DNA of 64,000 nt from Luzula sylvatica (lineage: Eukaryota > Streptophyta > Magnoliopsida > Poales > Juncaceae): contig OX326961.1 in assembly GCA_946800325.1 (NCBI GenBank), positions 5,372,655-5,436,654 of the forward strand, read 5' to 3'. The notes below the pieces were generated by a model that was not told the origin of the DNA, made no database searches, and worked only from the letters and a program-made list of their open reading frames with translations. Positions 45,631 to 56,775 of this stretch are shown here, in pieces (within the stretch, counting starts at the first letter, position 1; each line of letters begins with the position of its first letter). A program made the translations under genes and the position numbers.

Positions 45631-45960
45631 AAAAAAAAATTTAACTACATTTTTGTAAAGCTAAACTTAATTTACTAAATTAATTGATTACCAAATTAAG
45701 AGTTTGGATATTATCATAATAATTAACACATTAATTAATTGAAACTAAAAACAACAACGAACATATAAAAATTGAATGAGCCTTCATAGTACAACCAGTA
45801 ATACCAATTATACATATTATACCATATCTTGAAATCCTCCTATAATAAGCCCATGATGATGAATCTGTATTGTGGATCAACGGCCAAGACGATTCTTTTA
45901 AAAATGGAATGTTTATATAATGAAAAATTATATTAAAATATACTAGCCTAACATAATTCT

Positions 45961-46381
45961 TAGAACTGACAAAATGTGACCAATCCGAAAAAACGACCCG
46001 GTCCGTCCGAATCCGAACCCGACCTAAACCAAAAAATATTAAAATTCCAACGACCCGAAACCGAAACCGAATGATCCGAATCCGGAATGAACCGAATCCA
46101 AATGATCCGAACCCGAAATGATCCGAAAATGAATGATCCGAACCCAAATTCGACTCGAAATAAAATGATCCGAACCTGAAAATCGAAATAGTAAAAACAT
46201 GAATGACTCGAAAACCGAAACGATCCGGAACCGAATGATTCGAAGACCGAAGCGACCAAATCCGAATTATCCGAAAAGTGAAACAACCCGGAACCGGTTG
46301 ACTCGAAAACCGAAGCGATCGGACCCGAATGATCCTCAACCCGAACGATCCACATATACCCGAATCCGATTGTCACCTCTA
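45961..46381. mobile_element. hAT-like element rich in GAACCCGAATGATCC
   Basis: The left end TAGAACTGACAAAATG and inverted right end TAGAGGTGACAATCGG are related. ATAATTCT and ATAATGGA flank them, a partly matching 8-bp duplication. The interior is about 25 loose copies of CCGAAYCCGAATGATCCGAA. The frames 45731-46339 and 45960-46400 on the minus strand are repeat translations, not genes. Confidence 0.55.
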
Positions 46382-48060
46382 ATAATGGAGATTTGATCAT
46401 TTGAGTTGAAGTATGTAATCAAATGTTCATTTGATCCACATATACCCGAATCCGAAAAGTATGTAATTTTTTTTGATGAAAAAAAAATCATTGTAAAAAT
46501 AAACTTGGGAAGATTTGATCATTTGAGTTGAAGATTAGTCAATAATGTATTTATCAAAAATGATTTAATTAATCATGAGATAAATCCAAACTTGTCCATT
46601 TACTGTACATTTCTTTCTCCTTTTGATGACATTTAATTTAAACAAATAAAGATTTAAGATATTTGAGTGGGGTACTATTAACAAGTAGTAAGATCAATTG
46701 CATTAACATTTTAATTTTAAACAAGGATAGTACCCGCGTCGCTGCGGAGTATTAAGTGCACTTTTTCATTTATTTTTTTTAAATGGTGTAATTTACTAAT
46801 AGAAATACAATGTGGTAATTTACCCTTTTTTGGTGTTTATATATTTGTGTTTATATATTTTTAGGAGAAATGCAATTTCACAATATGTTACAATTTTTTA
46901 AAATATTTCGTATAGAGTATCATAGAGAGGTTATATAAGATACCCCTACATTTGACAAAAAAATATTCTATATATTAATTTACATGACTAATAAACACAA
47001 TGACACACAATTAATATATAAACTACAATGATTAACATATGTTAATTGATATGCTTATCTATCTTAAATTATGATGATACTGAATAAGGTTTGGTGAAAT
47101 GTGGGGACAAAAGAAAATACCCTCGTCATTCAAAGAATTCGGAGCCCAACAAAATCCATATTGTTAAAAATAAATACAATCAACAAAATCCATATTGTGA
47201 AAAATATGACATACAATTTTGTATGTAAAAAAGTTTGTAATAAAAATTAATAGAGTATGTAAGGAAAATATATTTTTTTGAATCATGAAAAATATTTTTT
47301 TTCTAATTTTATATTGCTGTTTTTGTATTCATAATTATTATTCACAATTGTTAGTTCTTGTAAAAAACGAATGAATTAAAAAGTTACAGTTGTTAGTTCT
47401 TGAAAAATATGACATAAAATTAAAAATTACTATCATTGTCGAGTTAAAATATGTGAGAAAAACAAATCTGAATATTAAGTGATTCATTTATTTACGAAAC
47501 ATGAAAACTACCACTTCTAATAGGCTGACGGATTATGGTTGTGGTGGGCCAAATGTTAAACCTTAATTAAATCTAAATATTAAGTAATTAAACCCAAAAA
47601 GTCACAAAAACGGCCCATTATCTCCATCTGTCTTTCTCGACGATGGACTCGGATTTATGTAATAAATTTAAAAAGTTATTAGTACAGCCTCGATAGGCCA
47701 TAGGGGTTATTCACCCCAATATTATACCTTAATTTACTACTATTTTGCTTCATGTGTTAAACATCCTTTAACCTGGAACTCAAAATCCTGACTAAAACCA
47801 TGACATCGAGCCATTCTTGCATGTAGTTTTATTTACACATAAACCCTATATCAAGAACCTGGACTTCAAGTACCAAATATACCCTAAATATATTTAGTAT
47901 TTAGTATATATATCGTTAATTTAGAATTAGAAGACCATACATAAAAAATTAGAAGTAAGTTAAGGAACGAAATTGAAGTTCAATTTGGTAAATTTGCAGC
48001 TTAATAATCCACAACTAATCTTACAGCAAAGTAAATAGTGAGATGTCATGAGAGGAAATG
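46382..48060. other. Region without recognised genes
   Basis: Contains a duplication of ATCCACATATACCCGAATCC with AGATTTGATCATTTGAGTTG (46350-46410 and 46434-46530). It also has GTACCCGCGTCGCTGCGGAG at 46731, a GC motif of the Helitron-end type. Confidence 0.5.
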
Positions 48061-48377
48061 AATCTTGGCCTCCTCCTATCTATCTTTGTATGTTGACTCT
48101 TTTTAGATTTTCCTCTCGCCTCGTTCTCCCCTCGTCATAATCCCACTCCGTATTATATTCTCCCACCAGCAAGAAGAGATTGAAAATAAAAACCCGAAGA
48201 ACTCTAATTACTCTGTTTTTCTATTTCGAGCAAAAATATCTTGGTTCATGCTTGCTTCGTTAACCTGTGCTCTCTCTCACACACACACACACACAGTCTA
48301 ACAAGTAACGCCCACTTAGCACACCACCCACCACTGCTTGCTTAATTGTTGGATTTCGACCATACATGAAATTACAG
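48061..48377 (+). promoter_or_regulatory. Putative promoter and 5'-UTR exon
   Basis: A C/T-rich block with TATTATATTCTCCCACC near 48150 and TCTCTCTCACACACACACAC near 48275 looks like a plant leader. ATTACAG-GTAAAATAAG at 48378 is a good donor. No coding exon follows: the next 300 bp are an intron-like piece also found at 60.2 kb, and then a copia fragment. So this is probably the 5' end of a gene cut off by rearrangement. Confidence 0.4.
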
Positions 48378-48467
48378 GTAAAATAAGTCTTTCTTTCTTC
48401 TCAATTCTTAGGGGTATTAGGGTTAAATGGTACAATATTTCTCATCGACTAATTAGTGCAATTTTAA

Positions 48468-48575
48468 GTTTTTAGGGGTATTAGGGTCAATTGCCAGCTT
48501 TGGGTGAAATTACAGGTAATTAACTCGGCCATACATGACCGTTAATTGCCAAATATGAAAGAAAATATTAGGATT
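48468..48575 (+). repeat. 108-bp duplicated segment, copy 1
   Basis: GTTTTTAGGGGTATTAGGGT...CAGGTAATTAACTCGGCC...GAAAATATTAGGATT matches 60204-60311 with only a few differences. It contains a small hairpin, GGTAATTAAC...GTTAATTGCC. The similarity stops sharply on both sides. Confidence 0.9.
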
Positions 48576-48734
48576 AACGGTACGGCTCATGCTCGCAACT
48601 CTCCTGATTAGTAATCTTGTTATCTTAATTTGACTACTAACTCAAAATATTATAAGCTTATGTCTAAAATGATTTTTTTTTTTTTTGTAGCAACTACATC
48701 ACAGTAGTTTATTACATCGCAATTAACGGTATTT

Positions 48735-48990
48735 CATGACTAGAAATATCGTCACTTTCAAAATAATTTCTGAGCTAATAGGATTGATATATAACTATCG
48801 TCGTAATCACCATGACTAGAAATATCGTCACTTTCAAAATAATTTCTGAGCTAATAGGATTGATATATAACTATCGTCGTAATCACCAATTAGATGTGAA
48901 ATCGTTTTTCTTAAATGGCAATATCGAAGAAAAGGTGTATGTTGAACCTCTAGAATATGTGGTCAATGATCATGAATATAAGATATGAAA
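48735..48990 (+). pseudogene. Ty1/copia RT fragment with 76-bp tandem duplication
   Basis: The plus strand reads NYRRNHQLDVKSFFLNGNIE followed by EKVYVEPLEY and a stop. This is the copia reverse-transcriptase core (HQ-x-DVK-x-x-FLNG, with the first catalytic Asp in LDVK). The 76 bp before it (CATGACTAGAAATATCGTCA...) are exactly duplicated in tandem at 48735 and 48811. Everything else of the element is missing. Confidence 0.85.
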
Positions 48991-48996
48991 ATTCAA

Positions 48997-49058
48997 AAAA
49001 TCCTGGAATTGTTGTCTTTGGCCAATCCTCTGGCGAAAGACAACAATTCCAGGATTTT
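48997..49058. other. Near-perfect 62-nt hairpin
   Basis: AAAATCCTGGAATTGTTGTC (extending 3 nt) at 48997-49019 is exactly complementary to 49036-49058: 23 paired bases. After one G-G mismatch, GCCA/TGGC add four pairs around a 6-nt loop. An RNA from either strand would form a stable stem. It lies between the copia fragment and the Harbinger element. TTCTGACGAAAA/TTTTCGCTAGAATT phrases beyond the Harbinger insertion (50150-50200) look related, so it may be a subterminal hairpin of a CACTA-like or other DNA transposon. Confidence 0.8.
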
Positions 49059-49086
49059 CCATCCCTACATTCATTTATTACATTTA

Positions 49087-50102
49087 GGGGGCGTTTGGTT
49101 GGAGCTTTGAAGAACGCCTTGGCATAAAGTATGCCAAGGAATTCAATGCCAAGGCATACTATTCCTTGGAATACTTGATTACCATGTTTGGTTAGAAATT
49201 TATTTATTCCATGGCATGCTAATTCATCACAAATGTAAAATTTTTAAACATTCTATATTTGCAAAACTAACATATTTATACTAAATTTTTGTTATAAAAT
49301 AAATAACTCATCCAAACAAATAATTCAAATTATAAAAATAATTATTTATTGTCAACAAAATATTATAAATCAAGCAACATATTATTATAAAATTGATTCC
49401 TCAAAATATTACTACCTGCAACCACCAAGCACCCAAAGTACATATTCTTCCTTCACATTATCTGGTAGTGTGAAAAAGTACTTTGTCATGCTTGTATCTT
49501 TTGAAATAAGGGCTCCTGCTTTCATGCGGTCTTGACTCGTTAATCCTGGTAATTTCATTAGCTCTTCAAATACTCTATCTTTCTTTGCTGCATCTTCAGA
49601 CTTAAATTGAAAATAATTTACAAGTTTTGCAATATTTTCATTTGCATTGCTAAACATATTCTCTATAGAACATATTGATTTGCCAATCGACTCGTTGAAC
49701 TCATCTCCAGCTTGGATTTTTCTTTTTCTGGACTTTCTAGGTACAGATGAAGTATTTGTTTGCGTTCCAACAGGACTATCAACAAGGCCTTCCTCCAAAT
49801 CGTCTAAACTAACTGTGTTATTTTATTCTAGTATATTTTATGACAACAATTTAATATAAATATATTAATTTAATGAATATGTTGTTTTTATAAGTACAAT
49901 ATGATATGACATGTAATTTCTTTCCCATGGGAATAGAGAAAAGCCACCAATTTTGGTGGTAATCCTATTCCCATCAATTATGCCCTAGGGAATGGAGTAT
50001 TCCGTTACTTTATTACCTAGCGCGCAAACCAAACATGGGAATGGAATCCATGCTGGAGTATGCCAAGGCATTCTCATTCCAAAGCTCCAACCAAACGCCC
50101 CC
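49087..50102 (-). mobile_element. PIF/Harbinger-type element with TTA duplication
   Basis: The termini GGGGGCGTTTGGTTGGAGCT and the exact inverse AGCTCCAACCAAACGCCCCC are flanked by TTA (49084-49086 and 50103-50105). This matches PIF/Harbinger elements, which have GG-rich ends and 3-bp TWA targets. A second inverted layer is present (CCTTGGCATAAAGTATGCCA and related ATGCCAAGGC). It is 1016 bp, too short for a transposase. It carries only the Myb/SANT-like ORF fragment. Confidence 0.93.
49412..49798 (-). CDS. Myb/SANT-like Harbinger ORF1 C-terminal fragment
   Basis: The 128-codon frame starts MEEGLVDSPVGTQTNTSS, has a basic patch PRKSRKRK (about residues 20-27, possible nuclear signal) and ends GLTSQDRMKAGALISKD...FFTLPDNVKEEYVLWVL. 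This tail matches the C-terminal region of plant Harbinger ORF1 and L10-interacting MYB-type proteins. In complete elements such a protein binds DNA through an N-terminal Myb/SANT-like domain and helps bring the transposase to the ends. Here the DNA-binding domain is missing and the ORF2 transposase is absent, so the element is non-autonomous. The start codon is uncertain, as upstream sequence may once have been coding. Confidence 0.7.
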   Translation of the reverse strand: MEEGLVDSPVGTQTNTSSVPRKSRKRKIQAGDEFNESIGKSICSIENMFSNANENIAKLVNYFQFKSEDAAKKDRVFEELMKLPGLTSQDRMKAGALISKDTSMTKYFFTLPDNVKEEYVLWVLGGCR

Positions 50103-50105
50103 TTA

Positions 50106-51001
50106 GATTTATCTAGACAATCAGAATTGATGTTTAACCTCTTTCGTTAGCTTCTCTGACGAAAAAACATTCTTTTTCGCTAGAATTCCTGACGAAAACG
50201 TCAGTTTTGCAAATTAGTAAGAATTTCAGCTCTTCTTACAAATTGTATTTTTTCCAATGCTACATGTAAAAAAAAAGATAAACAAGAAGAACGAGAGAAG
50301 TGGTGGCTTGTTTAATGTCGCTCAGAACAACAACCGAGTTTCTAATGATTTCATATAAGTGCTCTCTTTTGACGATTCTTGTAATTTAATAATCTCTACG
50401 TTAATATATCAAATGAGTATCCAGAACAATACAAAGTTAAATTCACTATGCAATTTTCTCTCTATATTTTTGTTGTGCAAGGTAAATACAAAAGAAAATA
50501 ACAATTTACTTATAGAAAATTATATTTGCGTAAAATATGACAAAATTATCTGAGGACTATTTTCCTTTTAATATTTAGGAGAGTCAGACACTCAGAGGGT
50601 TCGTGAAAATTATCTTTGAATTTAAGATTTAATAAGGATTTCAGATATTTATAAAAGATGCGAATGCAAATTGTCATGTCAACACTTATCAATGCGGAAA
50701 TCAATTCATGGTAAAAATTTGTTAACTATGATGCTAAACCTTATTTGATATTATGTAGGGATTATATATTTATATGGTCAAAGAATTTAATTTCATGTGT
50801 AACAAAACTTAATATTAAAAAATATGGTAAAATAATATGCACATTAGATCAAGCATTCTTTGTAAAATTATAAATTATTCTTGATTTATTATTTTTCATC
50901 GTGTAACAATGTGACAATTGAAAACAAAAAATGACATTGTTAGCTTTGTATATATAAATACCTTGTACAATCTTACAACACCTGATAAAAATATAAAACT
51001 A
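50106..51001. other. Region without recognised genes
   Basis: The first 120 bp contain TCTGACGAAAAAACATTC and TCCTGACGAAAACGTCAG, palindrome-like TTCG phrases that may be subterminal repeats of a DNA transposon. The rest is AT-rich. Confidence 0.5.
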
Positions 51002-51700
51002 CTAGCTTTATCCCCGCGCAATTGCGCGGGATATTTTTTATATAAATTATTTAAATAGAATTAACGCGTGTGCGAATTAACGCGCATGCGTTTGAACTAA
51101 ATTAATATAATCATGACATATTTGTAAATATCATGATGTCAATAGATGCATAAGGTTCATGAAATTAGTATATTACGGATATTATTTTCTAGTATAATTT
51201 GTATAAATAACATTTGTTCAGGTGATTCTAAAATCGATTACTATAATCATGACATATTCGCAAATTTTAATATGTATGTAAAATAGGAAAAAAAAGACCA
51301 AATGTAAAAAATATAAAATAAGAAAAAAGGATAAAAATGTAAAAATGGACCGAAATGTAAATAAAAAAGACCAAAATATAAATTAAAACAAAAAGGACCA
51401 AAATATAAAAAATGACCAAAATGTAAAATAAGAAAAATGATCAAAATGCAAAAAAAGACCGAAATATAATATAAAAAGACCAAAATGTAAATAAAAAGGA
51501 CCAAAATGTAAAATAAAAAAGATCGAAATGTAAAAAAAGACCGTAATGTAATTTAAAAAGGACCAAAATGTAAATTTCAAAACTAAAAAGGACCAAAATG
51601 TAAATAAAAAGGATCAACATATAAATAAAAAAATATTTTTTTACACAAAGGCCCTTGATGACGTGGAGGCCTAGAATTGCAAGAAATATATCTATAAACA
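51002..51700 (-). mobile_element. Helitron-like element, copy 2
   Basis: On the minus strand the 3' end reads CCCGCGCAATTGCGCGGG (a perfect hairpin), then 9 nt, then CTAG followed by T: the hairpin-plus-CTRR signature of Helitrons. The body is nearly identical to 29380-29640, followed by the GGACCAAAATGTAAATAAAA minisatellite and the CCCTTGATGACGTGGAGG block. The 5' terminus has diverged near 51700. No protein domains are present. Confidence 0.75.
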
Positions 51701-53202
51701 TTTTATTTTATATATTGAACATTTTACTTTTCAAAAGAAATATATGTTTAAATTATGATGTTTCTTCTTATTATTCTTTATAAATAGCGTATTTAACAAT
51801 GCTCTCAAATGAATTTGCATCTGATGGATTTAAATACAATCAATGTCAAAATCAAACAAATCTTCTAATACAATCAAAATAAATTTCGCACAATTTCATT
51901 TGTACCCCTGCAAATTTCCAACATATAAAACTAAATTAAACAAGTACTCAGTAACTTCACAAGCAATGCCAAACCTTGATTTTCCTCTGCTGGGGTATTC
52001 ATCTATAAAGTGAAAATTGAAACCCTATAAAAATATACATTTTTATAAAATCAAAATGCAATGTACATCAATACATGTTAATATTATGTAATCGGAACTT
52101 GAGTTTGTAAAAAATAATCCAACAACATAAACCGCCTATGAATTTAGTAACAAAACAAATACATATTTGCTCTCTATACATTTTTTATTATTTAGTAAAT
52201 TTGATTAGATTTGTAAAATTAAACCAAGATAAATATGATATTTTGGATTTTAATAGGTATAAATAATTAAATATTCATTCTGTGTTATTGATATATAGAA
52301 AAACTTGAAATGTGCCCAAATCGCAAAAAGAAGTCCCGTAGAATTGAAAATATCAAAGAAAACTCTTGCATTTTTTTTTTGAGAAATAAAAAACCGTGCA
52401 TTATAGAAACATTGTGTAATGAAAGTATTCTAGTATATAGATGCAATAAAATAATATAGATAGAAAAAGTACACAACTGTTATTCAAGTCCAAAAGAGTT
52501 TATATACGTAAGAAAACAATATTTGTATGAACAATCTTGCGAGTGCTGGGGCTTGAACAATATCAACGCGTGGGGAATATTTCCTAATAGAAAGGTAAAC
52601 TTTGTTGAATTGGTCGTATATATTTATATCATTTTATATAAGAACACACTTTTCGTGATTTCTTATTATTAAAAATAGATATATTAAAAAAATTAGCTCA
52701 TAGGATTTGTTTGCAAACAATATCTAGTATTAATTAAATAAGAAAATTAGTAGCAAAAAATTGTTTGTAAATAAAAAATAAGTAACCAAATAATTCACTT
52801 CCTCAACTACCTAGCAGAAAATACCAATGCTTAACATTAAATAACTTGAAATTATTTCTCCAAGTGCCTAATACAAACTGTAATATGTCTCCGATAATTT
52901 TTATAGATAAAGTCATGAATTGATCTACTTAGTTCTTATTGCTTTTTTAATTAATTACAATATTAGAAGATACATGTGTCGATCCCTATTATTTATAGGA
53001 CACGTTAGCTCTAATATGCGAGGTTTATTAATTTTGAGCATTTTACTAAAAGGTAAAATAATCACACGTATATCATGCACTAATATAGTAAATGTTATTA
53101 AAGTATAATAACTATCTTAACAATAACACGTTTAGTTGGAACTTGCTAGTCAAATATGCGAGGTTTATTAATTATTACCTGACATATTGATAGGAATTAG
53201 TT
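51701..53202. other. Region without recognised genes
   Basis: AT-rich. ATATGCGAGGTTTATTAATT occurs at about 53014 and 53154. Nothing coding could be supported. Confidence 0.5.
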
Positions 53203-53407
53203 TCAAGAGCTGCTTTTGCTTTTGCTTTTGGCCTTCCTTGATAGATCTACGGATTTCATCCATACACACGAAATTTCACTCTCCTCTGATTTCGAAAGCA
53301 TTTCGCTATTTTTTGGCGACTTGAACTTTACACTCTCCTCGAGTCCTGTCATAATTGCGCACTCGACCAAAGAGCTTGACAAGCGACATTGCCCTATGTA
53401 TCCCTAA
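53203..53407 (-). CDS. Unrecognised C-terminal gene fragment
   Basis: The minus-strand frame reads GQCRLSSSLVECAIMTGLEE and so on to VDLSRKAKSKSKSSS and a stop. It is GC-richer than its surroundings. The acidic/Ser-rich middle and Lys/Ser tail look like a genuine protein end. The upstream side is closed by a TAG close to a possible splice acceptor. No family was recognised. The overlapping plus-strand frame (53216-53407) is less protein-like. It may be a gene piece carried by a transposon. Confidence 0.25.
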
Positions 53408-53459
53408 CTCTCTTTCTCTTTTTTCTTTTTTTTTTAATCTTTGTACATACTAGCAAGAC

Positions 53460-54430
53460 TCGCGCTGAAATTTGAAATAATTGATGGAACGAATATATGC
53501 CACTCATATTTATATTTGAATGGAAGTTTGATATTTACTTAATGCAATGTTTCTTATTCCTTATCATATATACATTCCAGAATCGACATCATATTTATCT
53601 TCTACAATAAAAAGTTATCATATGTACTTTTCCAAATCTTGAAATATCATATGTATCCTTGTAAAAATCTGAAATATAATATTTATCCTTTTAAAAATGC
53701 GAAACATTGTATTTACCTTTTAGAAATTTGAAAATATCATGTATATACCCAAAATATATGTTTTATTTTAATTAAAGCAATTTCATAATTTCATCTGTAT
53801 TCTCTTTCTGAACATGTTTTGAACAACATCTACAAAAAAAAAACATAATGACGAATATATTGGTTTCTTTCAATCATATAAATTTTCTAATGCCATGCAT
53901 GCATAGATCTTTTTTTGATCTTATTAATTTTATTTATTTAGTTGACAAGAGCTTTCCAATAAGATGCAAAGTGAAAACAAATATTATTTGTTGTGCACAA
54001 ATGACAACAATATAGTATTTATTCTCTCATGAAGATTTCTCCGCATTTCACTACATGAATATCAGTGCAAATTAATCATCGCTATCATTTCGTATAGGCA
54101 TATTCAACAGATACAACACATCATGATTTGACCAGCAATGAAACATAACACTTTTTGTCGAATATTTCGCCTCAGATCTGATTATAAACAATGAAGGTAT
54201 CTTATTAATTTAATATTATTGTTTTTTTATTTCTTATATGTTGAAAATATGATCATGTATGAATTTGCAGATTGGGTAATACTATATTCTCAAAACCCTG
54301 ATCCAAGGAGATTGTCAAGTTATTTCAGTAATTTGGAAGAAAAGTTCTTGATGACTGGTGAATTCATTCTAGAATTTAAGAGATGAGAGAAGAAATATTA
54401 ACATTTTAACTCCAAAAAAAATCAAGAGTT
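53460..54430. other. Region without recognised genes
   Basis: AT-rich. Loose repeats of GAAATATCATATGTATCCTT occur near 53635-53760. ACTAGCAAGACTCGCGCTGA at 53449 faintly resembles a Helitron end. Confidence 0.5.
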
Positions 54431-54445
54431 AATAAAACCTTTAAA

Positions 54446-56308
54446 GAGGTCGGTAATCCAACGAATCCATTTATCCGGGAATTCCCTTACACGTAGTAGT
54501 TTTACTAGGAATGACCAAGATAAATTGTCAAATGCCCTTTTAAAATCGATTTTTAGAAGAATGGTCGGGATTTTCTTTTTATGATAGTAATGAGCTAACT
54601 CCCTAGCCGCAACATAAGAATCCACTATGGATCTTTTCTTAATGAAAGCCGTTTGATGATTGTGAATTAGTTTCGGGAGAAAAGGTTGTAGCCGAGAAGC
54701 TAAGAGTTTGGAGATTATTTTGATCGGGGTTGTGATAACGCTAATTGGTCGAAAATCGTCCGCCGTTTGGGCTCCTTGTTTCTTCGGAATTAAAGTGATT
54801 GCGGCCTTATTGATTATCGCAAGATTTAGCCTATGTTTGTAGAAGTCTTCCATTAATTTTAAAATGTCTTTGGACATGATGCCCCAAAATTCCGTGATAA
54901 ATTCTATTGGAAGTCCATCGGGACCTGTGGATTTTCCTTTTTGAATATCTTTTATCGTGTCTCTAATTTCTTGTTCGGTGAACGGTAAAGTGAGGTTGTC
55001 TAGGTTCGGGATCGGTGACCGTGCTAGCGTAGACGGATCCCATCCATCATTAACTAATCTTTCCGAACCCAAGAGGTCTCTATAGATTGATAGGAAAGTG
55101 TCCCTTATCTCGTCGGGGTCGGATATTTCGATGTTATTGTGCACTAACAAAGAGATTGCGTTTTTTTGGCGTTTGGCCGAGGCTATAGCATGAAAGTAGG
55201 ATGAGTTACGATCTCCTAATCGTAACCACGTGACGGAAGATCGTTGTTGCCATTTCGACTCATCATTTAACGCTAAGTAGTACGCTTTTTCTTTTAGATC
55301 TCGTCGGGTGAGAACCTCGGCTTGTGATAAAGGACGATGCTCTTCGAAAGAATCTAGTATATGAATTGAGGATAACACATGTTCTTTGTGGTCTCTAGAT
55401 TGTTCTTCGTGAGATCGAGCCCAGCTATTCATGGCAGCCCAGGCTCTGTTGGTTTTGTACACGAAATTTGTTGCAGCATTGTTATGCAGCTTCGTTGTGC
55501 CCCATTTTTCCGAAAAAAGCTGTTTTGCCTGAGGTAAATTTAACCACCAGCGCTCGAAGCATTTTAGTCTTTGCCTCTGACCGGATCTCGGTTTCTTAAA
55601 GGATAGGAACAACGGGATATGATCAGAGGTTGTCGCTGTGATCGGTTCGAGGGAAATTACAATATTTTGCGTTAAATAGTGATGGGATGTAAGCACCCGG
55701 TCCAAACGCGAGAAAGTGGGAGTACACTGTTTGCTAGACCACGTATACATACGACCTTCGAGCGGGATTTCATTGAGATGTGCATCATTTATAAAAGTGT
55801 TAAAAGCTAGAATATCACTCGGCAAGTGACCGTTTCCGGTGGTCTCATGTAGTGCCCGTATTAAGTTAAAATCCCCGACTAGAATCCATGGGATATTTGC
55901 ATACGTATGGCGAGTGTTTGATATTTCTTCTAAGAAGGAAGCTTTTTGAGAGTGTGACGTGGGTCCATATACGTTGGTTAGAAGAAAGGAGAAGTTATTG
56001 GCAAGAGAGAGGATAATGCTTAGCGAAAAACGCTGTTTTTCTTCTTGTAGTAAGGTGAACTCATTAGACCATGAAGTCATGACTCCTCCTTTGGAGCCTT
56101 GGGCATTTAAGTACGTAGCGTTTGAGAACTTAGATGGGCATACAGATTTGAGATTAAAAAAGTTGGGATCATCCCATTTCGTTTCTTGAAGACACACAAT
56201 GTTACATTTAGAGTTACGAATTAGGTTCTTCACAATCAAGCATTTGTTGGGGTCCCCTAAGCCTCGGACATTCCAACACAAAACAGAATGAAAATTAAAA
56301 AGCGACAT
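54446..56308 (-). CDS. LINE ORF2, 5' half: endonuclease and RT start (inverted)
   Basis: The ATG at 56308 starts MSLFNFHSVLCWNVRGLGDP. APE-type endonuclease motifs follow in order: LQETKWDD (about residue 40), VYGPTSH, VGDFNLIR, YTWSSKQ and TTSDHIPLF (about 230). A linker comes next, then RT motifs TGPDGLPIEF, ITLIPKKQG, DFRPISVI, HQTAFIKKRSI and motif A LLKIDFKRAFDNLSW, with a catalytic Asp. Homology ends at WITDL where the target duplication begins; the last seven codons to the stop at 54422 are flanking DNA. The protein would nick target DNA and copy LINE RNA, but this half lacks the YxDD active site, which lies in the plus-strand half. The 620-codon frame has no internal stop. Confidence 0.95.
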
Positions 56309-56361
56309 AAATTAAAGATTCAAGAAAAGAACCTTGTCTTGCTCATTGTGTCTCTCATGGT

Positions 56362-56775
56362 TTAATTGTAGAGATCGTTCTCATCTCTATAATCCACCTT
56401 TTGTTCATCATCCTCCTCGAAATCAAACTTGAGGTGCCGGTCATCATTCACCGGAGCTGTAAAGAAAGAGCAAAGATTAGAATTTTCTGTCGGACGCGAG
56501 TCCTTTTGATTGATGTTTAGAGATACACTCCCTATAATCATGTTATTACGTTTCTTATTTTTTCTCTTAATTTTCAATGGGACACCTGAAGTACCAGCTT
56601 CAGCTAGTGCTTGTACAAGTTCTGATCTGAGAACTGTATTAGAGATGGAAGTGTGTGAATTTTCTCCTGAGCCCTTCTTCTTAGTCACGGCCTCAAAGCC
56701 CCTATTAATTTCTGTACCGCACATTCGTGTGTCGATGTTCAGAGTAGCCATTCGTCCTCTTCCACCATCAAATTG
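56362..56775 (-). CDS. LINE ORF1 C-terminal part (inverted, 5' truncated)
   Basis: The frame reads MATLNIDTRMCGTEINRGFE, then a Lys/Arg-rich run VPLKIKRKNKKRNNM, and an acidic end FEEDDEQKVDYRDENDLYN before the stop, 53 bp upstream of ORF2. The position and composition fit the C-terminal tail of plant L1 ORF1, an RNA-binding chaperone of the retrotransposition particle. The zinc knuckle and RNA-binding parts are missing beyond the inversion junction (about 56775). Confidence 0.75.
   Translation of the reverse strand, partial: QFDGGRGRMATLNIDTRMCGTEINRGFEAVTKKKGSGENSHTSISNTVLRSELVQALAEAGTSGVPLKIKRKNKKRNNMIIGSVSLNINQKDSRPTENSNLCSFFTAPVNDDRHLKFDFEEDDEQKVDYRDENDLYN

Noticed and set aside
45731..46400. 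202- and 146-codon minus-strand frames
   Set aside because: They translate the degenerate CCGAATGATCC repeat of a hAT-like element, and both frames are open only because of the repeat.
52535..52560. Inverse TTCAAGCCCCAGC resembling a tRNA T-arm or B box
   Set aside because: No A box, acceptor stem or cloverleaf could be found nearby.
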